The notes below the pieces were generated by a model. That model saw only the letters and a list, made by a program, of their open reading frames with translations. It searched no databases and was not told the origin of the DNA. The position numbers and the translations under genes were made by a program. From Pseudomonadota bacterium (lineage in GTDB: Bacteria; Pseudomonadota; Alphaproteobacteria; Caulobacterales; Caulobacteraceae), in assembly GCA_023445955.1 (NCBI GenBank), contig JAEXJH010000223.1, forward strand, positions 1-5,392: 5,392 nucleotides of DNA, written 5' to 3'. This document shows, in pieces, positions 1 to 5,392 of this stretch (position 1 is the first letter of the stretch; every line of letters starts with the position of its first letter).

Positions 1-19
1 GTTTAGGGCTGTTGGAAAT

Positions 20-38
20 CCTTCTCCCCCGGAGAAGG
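20..38. repeat. Perfect 8-bp hairpin, GC-rich intergenic palindrome
   Basis: CCTTCTCC (20-27) and GGAGAAGG (31-38) are exact reverse complements around a CCC loop. The hairpin lies before the first gene and just left of the larger inverted-repeat element. No T-run follows it on either strand (the plus strand continues GGTCCTCC), so it is not a standard intrinsic terminator. It could be the 3' end signal of a gene left of the window or a fragment of a dispersed palindrome. The pairing is seen directly; the role is unknown. Confidence 0.6.
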
Positions 39-69
39 GGTCCTCCTTACATCTCACGGCGAGACGGTC

Positions 70-160
70 GCAGGGCTGATCAGGTCCCTCAAGGACGACG
101 CTCCGCGTCGCCGCGCAGCGGCCGCCAGAGGCGGTCCTTGACCGACCCGCTCAGCCCTGC
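70..160. repeat. 91-base inverted-repeat element forming a four-way junction
   Basis: The outer arms, 70-96 and 134-160, pair at 23 of 27 positions; the mismatches are 80/150, 82/148, 87/143 and 88/142. The 37 bases between them are fully used by three consecutive hairpins: 97-101 with 105-109 (loop TCC), 110-114 with 118-122 (loop GCA), and 123-126 with 130-133 (loop AGA). No base is unpaired at the junction, giving a cloverleaf of one long stem and three short triloop arms. On the minus strand the 82/148 mismatch becomes a G-U wobble, a slight hint for that strand if it is an RNA. I found no open reading frame or clear target-site duplication in or beside it. It may be a dispersed REP/MITE-like element or a structured RNA. 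The fold is seen; the class is inference. Confidence 0.6.
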
Positions 161-265
161 ACGCTGCAGCCTCCAAGAGATTTAAGGATCGCACCGACCC
201 GAGGGGGCGGCTTCCGACCCTTTGGGGACCTTGGACTACTGGCGAGGGGCGGCTATCGATAAGCT
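161..265. other. Non-coding leader region upstream of the orphan gene
   Basis: No gene is visible in these 105 bases. The octamer ACCGACCC occurs at 193-200 and a one-base variant TCCGACCC at 213-220; a third copy lies in the right arm of the preceding element at 141-148. An in-frame TAA at 260-262 stops the downstream gene from starting further upstream. A purine-rich stretch, GGCGAGGGGCGG (241-252), could act as a distant ribosome binding site. A weak promoter-like pair (TTGGACT at 231-237, GCTATCGA at 252-259) overlaps it. None of these is strong alone. Confidence 0.4.
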
Positions 266-841
266 ATGCCAGCTCATTCGCTGTACCTCTTAGAAGCCGA
301 CATTCCGGCACTCCTTGATCTTCTTGGTGAGGAAGTTGCCGCAATCGTTGGTGACGGGCCCGGCCGCTGGCGGGCAACTCACGAACTGTCTGCACTAGAA
401 AATCTAGGCGGGGCTATTTGGCACGTCCCTAGTGGCGCGCTACCGCTACTTGCCGAGCACGCCGACGCCCCAGATGGCCAAGTGGCCGATCCTTGGAATG
501 GCTGGACTGAAAAGCGTCCTGGTGCGGAGCCCAACAGACCTTATTTCGGTGCGGGTCATCCGGGCATCATATGGCTCGATCTGAATATCGCGCCGAGAGA
601 CCCGAAGAATGCGTTTGGACTGTCTGCGCTACAATGGATCGGCAATCGCTACGCCGTGATCGGAAGGCCAGCCCCTCCGCTGACCACCCTTTGGTGGAGT
701 GGTCTGGGGCGCAAGCTGCGTAGCGCGGCAATCAAGGTCCCACGCGGAGGGCTTGCGGCAACTGGAAAGCCGGATGTTTGGGCCTTCCCACACGCAACAC
801 AGGCTTTGAACGCTGGTGCGAGCGCTGACGAGAACCCCTAG
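266..841 (+). CDS. Hypothetical protein, unrecognised, Trp-rich, low GC
   Basis: A 191-residue soluble protein of no family I recognise. The ATG at 266 is the first possible start, because TAA stands in frame at 260-262; the purine-rich stretch at 241-252 lies rather far upstream. There is no signal peptide or membrane segment. It has nine tryptophans, and motif-like patches are WRATHE (35-40), AIWHVPSGALPLL (50-62), DPWNGWTE (75-82), PYFGAGHPGIIWLDLN (92-107) and a basic, aromatic stretch TLWWSGLGRKLR (141-152). GC in two sampled 60-base lines is about 57-58%, against about 73% in a sampled line of dapE, and codons TTA, CTA, ATA and AGA occur, unlike the neighbouring genes. This suggests an accessory or acquired gene. 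It converges on the VOC gene with a 45-bp gap and has no plus-strand operon partner. The uninterrupted frame favours a real gene, but the function is unknown. Confidence 0.6.
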   Translation: MPAHSLYLLEADIPALLDLLGEEVAAIVGDGPGRWRATHELSALENLGGAIWHVPSGALPLLAEHADAPDGQVADPWNGWTEKRPGAEPNRPYFGAGHPGIIWLDLNIAPRDPKNAFGLSALQWIGNRYAVIGRPAPPLTTLWWSGLGRKLRSAAIKVPRGGLAATGKPDVWAFPHATQALNAGASADENP

Positions 842-886
842 TTGAGAATCCGTTTTCCACCCAAAGCTGACCTCCAAACGCCGCCC

Positions 887-1264
887 CTAACCCCCGAACT
901 GCACGAACGAGATTTGGTTGCTGTCCGGGTCGCGGACCTGGAAGTCCAGGCCGCCCCAGGGCTGCTGGACTAGCGGCTGTACGAACTCCGCGCCGGCCGC
1001 CTCGAATTCCGCGTAAAGCGCCGTGACCGCGTCGGTCTCTATGGTCGCCAGGATCAGCGACTCCTCGCGCGCCGCCAGCTCGGCGAAGTTGGGCTGGTCG
1101 ACGTGGCGCAGGTGCAGGACGATCCCGTCGCGGCTGACCGCGCCGTAGAACACCGGCTCGCCGTGCAGGAAGTCGACCGTGAAGCCCAGCCGCTGGGCGT
1201 AGTATCCCGCCGCCGCCTCGACATCGCGGACGAACAGGGTCGGCGTGACGCGGGTGAGGCTCAC
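887..1264 (-). CDS. VOC superfamily (glyoxalase/bleomycin-resistance-like) protein
   Basis: A 125-residue single VOC (vicinal oxygen chelate) fold protein. The two beta-alpha-beta-beta-beta modules are visible: TPTLFVRDVEAAAGYYAQRLGF (residues 7-28) opens the first and ends in GIVLHLRH (47-54); the second runs from about LILATIETD (70-78) to DPDSNQISFVQF (112-123). The chosen start is GTG at 1264-1262, which shares four bases (GTGA) with the cupin stop and has a GAGGAAGG site nine bases upstream. The longer open frame reading into the cupin gene is out-of-frame shadow. Compared with E. coli GloA by eye, the four metal-ligand positions read Thr7, His51, a leucine near 70 and Ser119, so the usual metal site seems absent. 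This resembles the ligand-binding bleomycin-resistance branch more than glyoxalase I. The substrate is unknown. It is probably cytoplasmic and translationally coupled to the cupin. Confidence 0.87.
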   Translation of the reverse strand: MSLTRVTPTLFVRDVEAAAGYYAQRLGFTVDFLHGEPVFYGAVSRDGIVLHLRHVDQPNFAELAAREESLILATIETDAVTALYAEFEAAGAEFVQPLVQQPWGGLDFQVRDPDSNQISFVQFGG

Positions 1265-1740
1265 CGCTTGCGGCCTTCCTCGGTGTCGTAGGCCGTCCCG
1301 TCGCGGTGGCGGTAGACGCCCTCGCCGTCGCGCAGGATCAGGTCGATGTCGGGGTAGTCGCAGCCGTCTTCCGCCGGCTTGCGCGAGCCGATCTCCAGCA
1401 GCAGCACGTCTTGGTCTGAGCGGTTCTGAAAATGGTGGCCATTGGCGACGCCGGCCTTGAAGCCCGCGCAGTCGCCGGCGCGCAGCACCGTCTCGCCCTC
1501 GTTCTCGACGAGCACGACCTCGCCCGCGACCACCCAGGTGAACTCGTCCTCGGCCGTGTGCCAGTGGCGCTGGCTGGACCACACGCCGGGCTCCAGCCGC
1601 AGCAGGTTGACCCCGAACTGATCAATGCCCACGGCGTCGCCCAGCTTGGTGCGGTGGCGCTTCAGGCAGGGTTCGTTGAACGGCGCGGGATAGGCCGTGC
1701 CGACGCGGGTCGGGGCGGTGGCGATGTCGATCTTGGGCAT
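1261..1740 (-). CDS. Cupin domain-containing protein
   Basis: A 159-residue single-domain (Cupin_2-type) beta-barrel protein, a type common and uncharacterised in alphaproteobacteria. Cupin motif 1 is clear: Gly52, His59-Trp-His61, Glu66 and Gly73. Motif 2 follows as [20 protein letters not shown] (87-106), with His102 or His103 as the fourth likely metal ligand and Asn106. All metal ligands are thus present, so it may be an enzyme or a small-molecule sensor. The C-terminal tail contains [20 protein letters not shown] (129-148), which I recall as typical of this subgroup. The ATG at 1740-1738 is chosen because the frame beyond it runs antisense to dapE; only a weak GAGACGG lies upstream as ribosome site. 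It is the first gene of a two-gene operon with the VOC protein and divergent from dapE. The substrate cannot be told from sequence. Confidence 0.87.
   Translation of the reverse strand: MPKIDIATAPTRVGTAYPAPFNEPCLKRHRTKLGDAVGIDQFGVNLLRLEPGVWSSQRHWHTAEDEFTWVVAGEVVLVENEGETVLRAGDCAGFKAGVANGHHFQNRSDQDVLLLEIGSRKPAEDGCDYPDIDLILRDGEGVYRHRDGTAYDTEEGRKR
1274..1281 (-). promoter_or_regulatory. Ribosome binding site deciding the VOC start
   Basis: On the minus strand GAGGAAGG lies inside the last cupin codons, nine bases before the GTG at 1264-1262. It supports the short 125-residue VOC protein, started at the cupin stop by termination-reinitiation, over any longer form. Confidence 0.5.
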
Positions 1741-1767
1741 GGGCGGCCGTCTCGGTTTGCGTCTGGC

Positions 1768-1777
1768 GGGAGGGAAG
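1768..1777 (+). promoter_or_regulatory. Purine-rich ribosome binding site candidate for dapE
   Basis: GGGAGGGAAG lies in the 52-bp spacer between the divergent cupin and dapE genes. Its end is 15 bases before the dapE ATG at 1793, somewhat longer than usual. No closer purine stretch and no better start codon is present, and the protein begins where DapE homologues are expected to. Confidence 0.4.
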
Positions 1778-1792
1778 CCTAAACGCTGCACC

Positions 1793-2953
1793 ATGACCCG
1801 CCCCGCGCCCGCTTCCGTCAGCATCGACCCTGTCGAACTCGCCCAGGCCCTGATCCGCCGCCCGTCGGTGACCCCGGCCGACGAGGGCGCGATGGACACC
1901 CTGCAGCGGCAGCTGGAGGCCCTCGGCTTCAACTGCCGCCGGATGAAGTTCGGCGAGATCGAGAACCTCTACGCCCGGCGCGGGACGGCGCGGCCGAACC
2001 TCTGCTTCGCGGGCCATACCGACGTGGTGCCGGTCGGCGATGACGCCGCCTGGACCGCCGGGCCGTTCGAAGCCGAGATCAAGGACGGGGTGCTGTACGG
2101 CCGCGGCGCGGTCGACATGAAGAGCGCCATCGCCGCCTTCGTCGCCGCCGTGGCCAAGGTCCCCGAGCACGCCGGCTCGATCAGCTTCCTGATCACCGGC
2201 GACGAGGAGGGCGTGGCCGAGGACGGCACCGTCAAGGTCGTCGAGGCCCTGGCCGCCGAGGGCGAGATCATCGACCATTGCATCGTCGGCGAGCCGACCT
2301 CGGCCAACCTGCTGGGCGACATGGTCAAGATCGGCCGTCGCGGCAGCATCAACGCCTGGATCGCGGTCGACGGCAAGCAGGGCCACGTGGCCTATCCGCA
2401 CCGCGCCGCCAATCCGATCCCGGTTCTGGTCGACATCCTCTCGCGCCTGCAGAGCCGCGTGCTGGACGAGGGCTATACCGGCTTCCAGCCGTCGAACCTG
2501 GAGGTGACTACGGTCGATGTCGGCAACACCGCCACCAACGTCATTCCCGCCTCGGCCAAGGCCCGCGTGAACATCCGCTTCAACCCGGCCCACAAGGGCC
2601 ATGACCTTGCCAGCTGGATCGAGGCTGAGTGCCGTGACGCCGCCGAGGGCTTCTCGGGTCGCGTCGAGGCGCTGTGCAAGATCAGCGGCGAGGCCTTCCT
2701 GACCGAGCCGGGCGCCTTCACCGACGTGATCGTGGCCGCCGTCGGCGACGCCACGGGCCGCGTCCCGGAGCTGTCGACGACCGGCGGCACCAGCGACGCC
2801 CGCTTCATCCGCGCCCTGTGCCCCGTCGTCGAGTTCGGCCTGGTCGGCTCGACCATGCACCAGGTCGACGAGCGGGTTCCGGTCGAGGAGGTCCGCCAGT
2901 TGGCCGGCGCCTACGAGGCCCTGATCAACCGCTACTTCGCGGCGTTCGCTTAA
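1793..2953 (+). CDS. dapE: Succinyl-diaminopimelate desuccinylase DapE
   Basis: DapE is a cytoplasmic di-zinc M20-family hydrolase. It cleaves N-succinyl-LL-2,6-diaminopimelate to succinate and LL-diaminopimelate in the succinylase branch of lysine and meso-DAP synthesis, feeding peptidoglycan. The 386 residues are full length for the family. All key residues are visible, with H. influenzae numbers in brackets: His75 in FAGHTDVVP (67), Asp108 in GRGAVDMKS (100), the catalytic pair Glu138-Glu139 in TGDEEG (134, 135), Glu167 in GEPT (163) and His356 in STMHQVDE (349). The dimerisation (lid) domain lies roughly at 180-290, and [10 protein letters not shown] (329-338) is the DapE signature near the C-terminus. 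The ATG at 1793 avoids overlap with the divergent cupin start; a longer open frame runs upstream but lacks family-like sequence. glsA follows 17 bp after the stop. The identification is near certain. Confidence 0.97.
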   Translation: MTRPAPASVSIDPVELAQALIRRPSVTPADEGAMDTLQRQLEALGFNCRRMKFGEIENLYARRGTARPNLCFAGHTDVVPVGDDAAWTAGPFEAEIKDGVLYGRGAVDMKSAIAAFVAAVAKVPEHAGSISFLITGDEEGVAEDGTVKVVEALAAEGEIIDHCIVGEPTSANLLGDMVKIGRRGSINAWIAVDGKQGHVAYPHRAANPIPVLVDILSRLQSRVLDEGYTGFQPSNLEVTTVDVGNTATNVIPASAKARVNIRFNPAHKGHDLASWIEAECRDAAEGFSGRVEALCKISGEAFLTEPGAFTDVIVAAVGDATGRVPELSTTGGTSDARFIRALCPVVEFGLVGSTMHQVDERVPVEEVRQLAGAYEALINRYFAAFA

Positions 2954-2964
2954 AGGGCGGGGCG
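2954..2964 (+). promoter_or_regulatory. Ribosome binding site candidate for glsA
   Basis: The 17-bp gap between the dapE stop and the glsA ATG holds AGGGCGGGGCG, ending six bases before the ATG. There is no room for a separate promoter in the gap, so glsA is probably read from the dapE transcript. GTG at 2968 directly precedes the ATG and could serve as an alternative start adding one residue. Confidence 0.4.
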
Positions 2965-2970
2965 TCGGTG

Positions 2971-3891
2971 ATGAAGGCGCTTTCTATCCCCGACCTGCTG
3001 GCCGAGGTGGCGGTGCTGGTGAAGCCGCACTTCGGCAAGGGGCGGCAGGCCGACTACATCCCGGAACTGGCCAACGTGCCCGGGACCAAGTTCGGCATGG
3101 CCGTGCGCACGGTCGACGGCGGCGAGCACGTGATCGGCGACGCCGACGAGGGCTTCTCGGTCCAGAGCATCACCAAGGTCTTCGCCCTGGGCCTGGCGCT
3201 CAATCGCCTGGGCGACGAGACCTGGACACGGGTGGGCAAGGAGCCCTCGGGCACGCCGTTCAACCACCTGTCGCTGCTGGAGGCCGAGGGCGGCGTCCCG
3301 CGCAACCCGTTCATCAACGCCGGGGCGCTGGCGATCACCGACATCCTGATGGACGTCACGCGCGACCCGGCGGCGCTGGTGCGCGACTTTGCCGGCTTCC
3401 TCTGCGACGAGCGGCTGGAGATCAATCAGGCGGTGGCGGCCTCCGAACTGGCCAACGCCTGGCAGAACCGCGCCATCGCCAGCCTGATGCGCGGCAAGGG
3501 CACCCTGACCCACGATCCCGAGGGCGTGGTCGCCGCCTATTGCCGCCAGTGCGCCCTGACCATGAGCTGCCGCCAGCTGACGCGGGCTTTCCTCCCCCTG
3601 GCGGCGGGCGGCTTCTCGCCGATCGCGCAGGAGACGGTGTTTCCCGAGCGCCTGACCCGGCGGCTCAATTCGCTGCTGCTGACCTGCGGGATCTACGACA
3701 GCGTCGGCAACTTCGCCTACCGCGTCGGTTTGCCGGCCAAGAGCGGCGTCGGCGGCGGCATCGTCGCGGTGATCCCGGGCAAGGCGACGGTGGCGGTGTG
3801 GTCGCCGGAGCTCGATCGGTTCGGGACGAGCGTGGTGGGCACGGCGGCGCTGGAAGCGTTCAGCCAGATTACGAACTGCTCGGTGCTGTAG
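2971..3891 (+). CDS. glsA: Glutaminase GlsA
   Basis: GlsA hydrolyses L-glutamine to L-glutamate and ammonia in the cytoplasm, with a serine-beta-lactamase-like fold and a Ser-x-x-Lys catalytic pair. The protein has 306 residues, normal for the bacterial family. The active site can be read off: Ser66 and Lys69 in SVQSITKVF (63-71), Asn116 in NPFINAGA (112-119), Glu159, Asn166 in WQNR, Tyr190, Tyr242 in GIYDSVG, and Val260 in KSGVGGG (257-263). These match in order and spacing the known E. coli YbaS residues (Ser66, Asn117, Glu161, Asn168, Tyr192, Tyr244, Val262). The ATG at 2971 follows a purine-rich stretch; the frame upstream is dapE shadow. It probably shares an operon with dapE. In other bacteria this family supports acid resistance or glutamine use; nothing here shows which applies. 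It is followed by a hairpin repeat and converges on truA. Confidence 0.97.
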   Translation: MKALSIPDLLAEVAVLVKPHFGKGRQADYIPELANVPGTKFGMAVRTVDGGEHVIGDADEGFSVQSITKVFALGLALNRLGDETWTRVGKEPSGTPFNHLSLLEAEGGVPRNPFINAGALAITDILMDVTRDPAALVRDFAGFLCDERLEINQAVAASELANAWQNRAIASLMRGKGTLTHDPEGVVAAYCRQCALTMSCRQLTRAFLPLAAGGFSPIAQETVFPERLTRRLNSLLLTCGIYDSVGNFAYRVGLPAKSGVGGGIVAVIPGKATVAVWSPELDRFGTSVVGTAALEAFSQITNCSVL

Positions 3892-3901
3892 AGGCGGCGC
3901 T

Positions 3902-4021
3902 GACCCCCTCCACCGCCGTTCGGCGGTCCCCCTCCCCAAAGGGGGAGGAGAGCGCACATGTTTCTCCGCCCGCCTCTGGGGGCGGACGACCTGCGAAGCA
4001 GGTCAGGTGGGGGGAGTGGTC
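3902..4021. repeat. Composite intergenic repeat of four hairpins, overlapping the truA end
   Basis: Four hairpins stand in a row: ACCGCCG/CGGCGGT (3912-3927, perfect 7 bp, TT loop); CCTCCCC/GGGGAGG (3931-3948, 7 bp, 4-base loop); TCCGCCC/GGGCGGA (3965-3986, 7 bp, 8-base loop); and GACCTGC/GCAGGTC (3988-4004, perfect 7 bp, GAA loop). The whole is bounded by imperfect inverted ends, GACCCCCTCCACC (3902-3914) and GGTGGGGGGAGTGGTC (4006-4021). This matches the style of GC-rich repeats between Caulobacter genes as I remember them. It sits between convergent genes and could help end transcription from both sides, although no T-run follows any stem. Its right end encodes the last five residues and stop of truA. 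The boundaries are my estimate from the pairing. Confidence 0.7.
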
Positions 4022-4761
4022 TCGCCGTACCCCACGCCCACCAAATAAAGCCCATCCGCCGGCGCCACCGGCCCACACTCGCGGCGATCCTTGGCCTCCA
4101 GCGCGGCCTTTACGTCATCGACCGTCCAGCGCCTCGCACCGACTTCTGCCAGGGTGCCGGTCATCGACCGCACCTGCCGATGCAGGAAGCTCCGCGCCTC
4201 GAAGTCGAGATGGATCTCCTCGCCCACCCGCCGCACCCGCGCGACGTCCAGCGTCTTCATCGGGCTCTTGGCCTGGCAGTGCATGTCGCGGAAGGTCGTG
4301 AAGTCGTGCAGGCCGACCAGAGCCTGGGCAGCGGCGTTCATGGCCTCGGCGTCCAGGTCCTTCTTCATGTGCCAGACCCGGCCCTTGTCCAGGGCCGGCG
4401 GGGCGCGGCGGTTGAGGATGCGGTAGAGGTAGCGGCGCTCATTGGCCGAGAACCGCGCGTGCCAGTCGCCCTCGGCGACCTGCGCATCCAGGATCGACAC
4501 CGCTTCACGGGTCAGGTGGGCGTTGAGGGCGTTGAGCACCGTCTGGGCCGGCCAATCCTTCTCGAGATCGACATGCACCACCTGGCCGGTGGCGTGCACG
4601 CCGGTGTCGGTGCGGCCGGCTGCGGCGATGCGCACGGTCTCGCCGCTGAACGCCGTCACCGCCGTCTCGATCGCGCCCTGCACCGACGGCAGCACGGCCT
4701 GGGCCTGGAAGCCGTTATAGGGCCGGCCGTCATACTCGACGAGGAGGCGGTAGCGGGGCAT
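4003..4761 (-). CDS. truA: tRNA pseudouridine(38-40) synthase TruA
   Basis: TruA converts uridines 38, 39 and 40 in the anticodon arm of many tRNAs to pseudouridine. The protein has 252 residues, within the family range. Visible hallmarks are the catalytic motif [10 protein letters not shown] (48-57) with Asp52, the conserved NERRYLYRI (107-115) with Tyr111, GLHDFTTF (150-157), [18 protein letters not shown] (191-208), and the C-terminal [13 protein letters not shown] (233-245). Its ATG (4761-4759) shares one base with the fmt stop in TGATG, so its translation is probably coupled to fmt. After the conserved GVGY the protein ends in GETTPPT; the TTPPT codons and the TGA lie in the intergenic repeat, so the C-terminal tip is probably repeat-derived. 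It converges on glsA across 111 bp. Confidence 0.97.
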   Translation of the reverse strand: MPRYRLLVEYDGRPYNGFQAQAVLPSVQGAIETAVTAFSGETVRIAAAGRTDTGVHATGQVVHVDLEKDWPAQTVLNALNAHLTREAVSILDAQVAEGDWHARFSANERRYLYRILNRRAPPALDKGRVWHMKKDLDAEAMNAAAQALVGLHDFTTFRDMHCQAKSPMKTLDVARVRRVGEEIHLDFEARSFLHRQVRSMTGTLAEVGARRWTVDDVKAALEAKDRRECGPVAPADGLYLVGVGYGETTPPT

Positions 4762-5392
4762 CAGGCCAGCACGGTTCCGAGCTTGGTCCCATTTGGGATC
4801 GGGAAGCCGCGCGTGAAGACGTCGGCGTCCTGGACGCCCTTGCCCTCACGCTGGGCCTTGAGCAGGCGCACCGAGCCCTGGCCGCAGGCGATCAGCAGGT
4901 CGTCGTCCAGCACCGCCCCCGGCGCGCCATCGGCGTCTTCCAGGCGCGACAGCAGCACCTTCACGCGCACGGGCCCCTTCTCGGACGGCGCCTCGAACCA
5001 GGCGCCGGGGAAGGGCGAGAGGCCGCGGATGTGGGCGTCGACCTCGGCGGCGGGACGGGTCCAGTCGATGCGGGCCTCGGCCGACTTGATCTTCTTGGCG
5101 TAGGTGACGCCGTCCTCGGCCTGGGGCGTTTCGCGGGCGCCGCCGCGCTCGACGGCGGCCAGGGCGACGGGCAGCAGGCGCGCGCCGACGACGGCCAGCT
5201 TGTCGTGCAGGCTGCCGGCGGTCTCCAGCCGGTCGATCCGCACCTGTTCGGACATCAGGATCGGACCCTCGTCCAGGCCCTCGCTCATCCGCATGACCTG
5301 GACGCCGGTGACCGGGTCGCCGGCCATGATCGCCCGCTGGATCGGGGCCGCGCCGCGCCAGCGCGGCAGCAGCGTGGCGTGCAGGTTGAAGC
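4761..5392 (-). CDS. fmt: Methionyl-tRNA formyltransferase Fmt, 5' end outside the window
   Basis: Fmt transfers a formyl group from 10-formyl-tetrahydrofolate to the methionine on initiator tRNA in the cytoplasm, needed for efficient bacterial translation initiation. Only the last 210 or so codons are present; the frame is open to the right edge and the ATG at 5327 is internal. The fragment opens [20 protein letters not shown], whose Asn and His correspond to E. coli Asn106 and His108; the catalytic Asp (144) follows 36 residues after the His in SEGLDEGP. The numbering fits with a single constant offset of 104. The later part, with [15 protein letters not shown] and [11 protein letters not shown], is the linker and start of the C-terminal tRNA-binding domain. 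truA overlaps its stop by one base. In many alphaproteobacteria def lies upstream of fmt, so def is expected just outside the window. Confidence 0.97.
   Translation of the reverse strand, partial: FNLHATLLPRWRGAAPIQRAIMAGDPVTGVQVMRMSEGLDEGPILMSEQVRIDRLETAGSLHDKLAVVGARLLPVALAAVERGGARETPQAEDGVTYAKKIKSAEARIDWTRPAAEVDAHIRGLSPFPGAWFEAPSEKGPVRVKVLLSRLEDADGAPGAVLDDDLLIACGQGSVRLLKAQREGKGVQDADVFTRGFPIPNGTKLGTVLA

Noticed and set aside
20..38. Hairpin taken as an intrinsic terminator
   Set aside because: The stem is good, but no run of T follows on either strand, so only a palindrome is reported.
70..160. Cloverleaf fold taken as a tRNA gene
   Set aside because: The arms have 3-base loops; there is no 7-base anticodon loop, no T-loop GTTCRA and no CCA-like end, and the outer stem is far longer than an acceptor stem.
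629..877. An 82-codon minus-strand open frame opposite the end of the orphan gene
   Set aside because: Only one gene is likely here; the plus-strand frame is longer and begins directly after an in-frame stop. No family or ribosome site supports the minus frame.
887..1582. A 231-residue minus-strand protein with an N-terminal extension on the VOC domain, as if fused
   Set aside because: The extension is Arg/Gly-rich out-of-frame translation of the cupin gene. The VOC domain begins exactly at the GTG overlapping the cupin stop.
1622..2860. A 412-codon open frame on the minus strand opposite dapE
   Set aside because: The other strand carries an unmistakable full-length DapE with all catalytic residues. 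Long antisense frames are expected in GC-rich genes, and this one translates to a low-complexity Gly/Ala/Asp/Arg-rich product.
2950..3957. A 335-codon open frame on the minus strand opposite glsA
   Set aside because: It mirrors glsA codon structure, gives an Arg/Ala/His-rich product without motifs, and begins in the hairpin repeat.
3958..5103. A 381-codon plus-strand open frame opposite truA and fmt
   Set aside because: It runs antisense across two overlapping genes of known family, starts inside the repeat, and its product has no recognisable domain.
5325..5327. ATG as the start of fmt
   Set aside because: The frame stays open to the window edge and the upstream codons encode the conserved [16 protein letters not shown] segment, so this Met is internal.

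Overview
The window looks like chromosomal DNA of a high-GC alphaproteobacterium of the Caulobacterales, most likely Caulobacter or a close relative. This rests on strong G/C preference at third codon positions, on protein lengths and motifs (a 386-residue DapE, a 306-residue GlsA, an fmt-truA pair) and on GC-rich hairpin clusters between genes of a kind I associate with Caulobacter. The assignment comes from family knowledge, not from a search.

Layout from left to right. Bases 1-265 hold no gene. They contain a perfect 8-bp hairpin (20-38) and a 91-base inverted-repeat element (70-160) that folds on paper into a four-way junction with no unpaired junction bases. Next comes an unrecognised 191-residue gene on the plus strand (266-841), with clearly lower GC and rare codons, so it is probably accessory. 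Facing it is a two-gene minus-strand operon: a single-domain cupin (1261-1740) followed by a VOC/glyoxalase-fold protein (887-1264) whose GTG start overlaps the cupin stop.

A 52-bp divergent spacer separates the cupin from the plus-strand pair dapE (1793-2953) and glsA (2971-3891), 17 bp apart and probably co-transcribed. DapE makes LL-diaminopimelate for lysine and peptidoglycan; GlsA deaminates glutamine to glutamate. Converging on them is the minus-strand pair fmt (cut by the right edge, 4761-5392) and truA (4003-4761), whose stop and start share one base (TGATG). Fmt formylates initiator Met-tRNA and TruA pseudouridylates the anticodon arm of tRNAs, so this pair is a translation module.

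Between glsA and truA lies a cluster of four hairpins bounded by imperfect inverted repeats (about 3902-4021). It runs into truA and supplies that gene's last five codons and its stop.

The right four-fifths is ordinary core metabolism. The less ordinary parts are the four-way-junction element, the low-GC orphan gene beside it, the repeat that forms the end of truA, and a VOC protein that appears to lack the usual metal ligands. I see no tRNA, rRNA, CRISPR array or transposase, and no convincing new multi-gene system.
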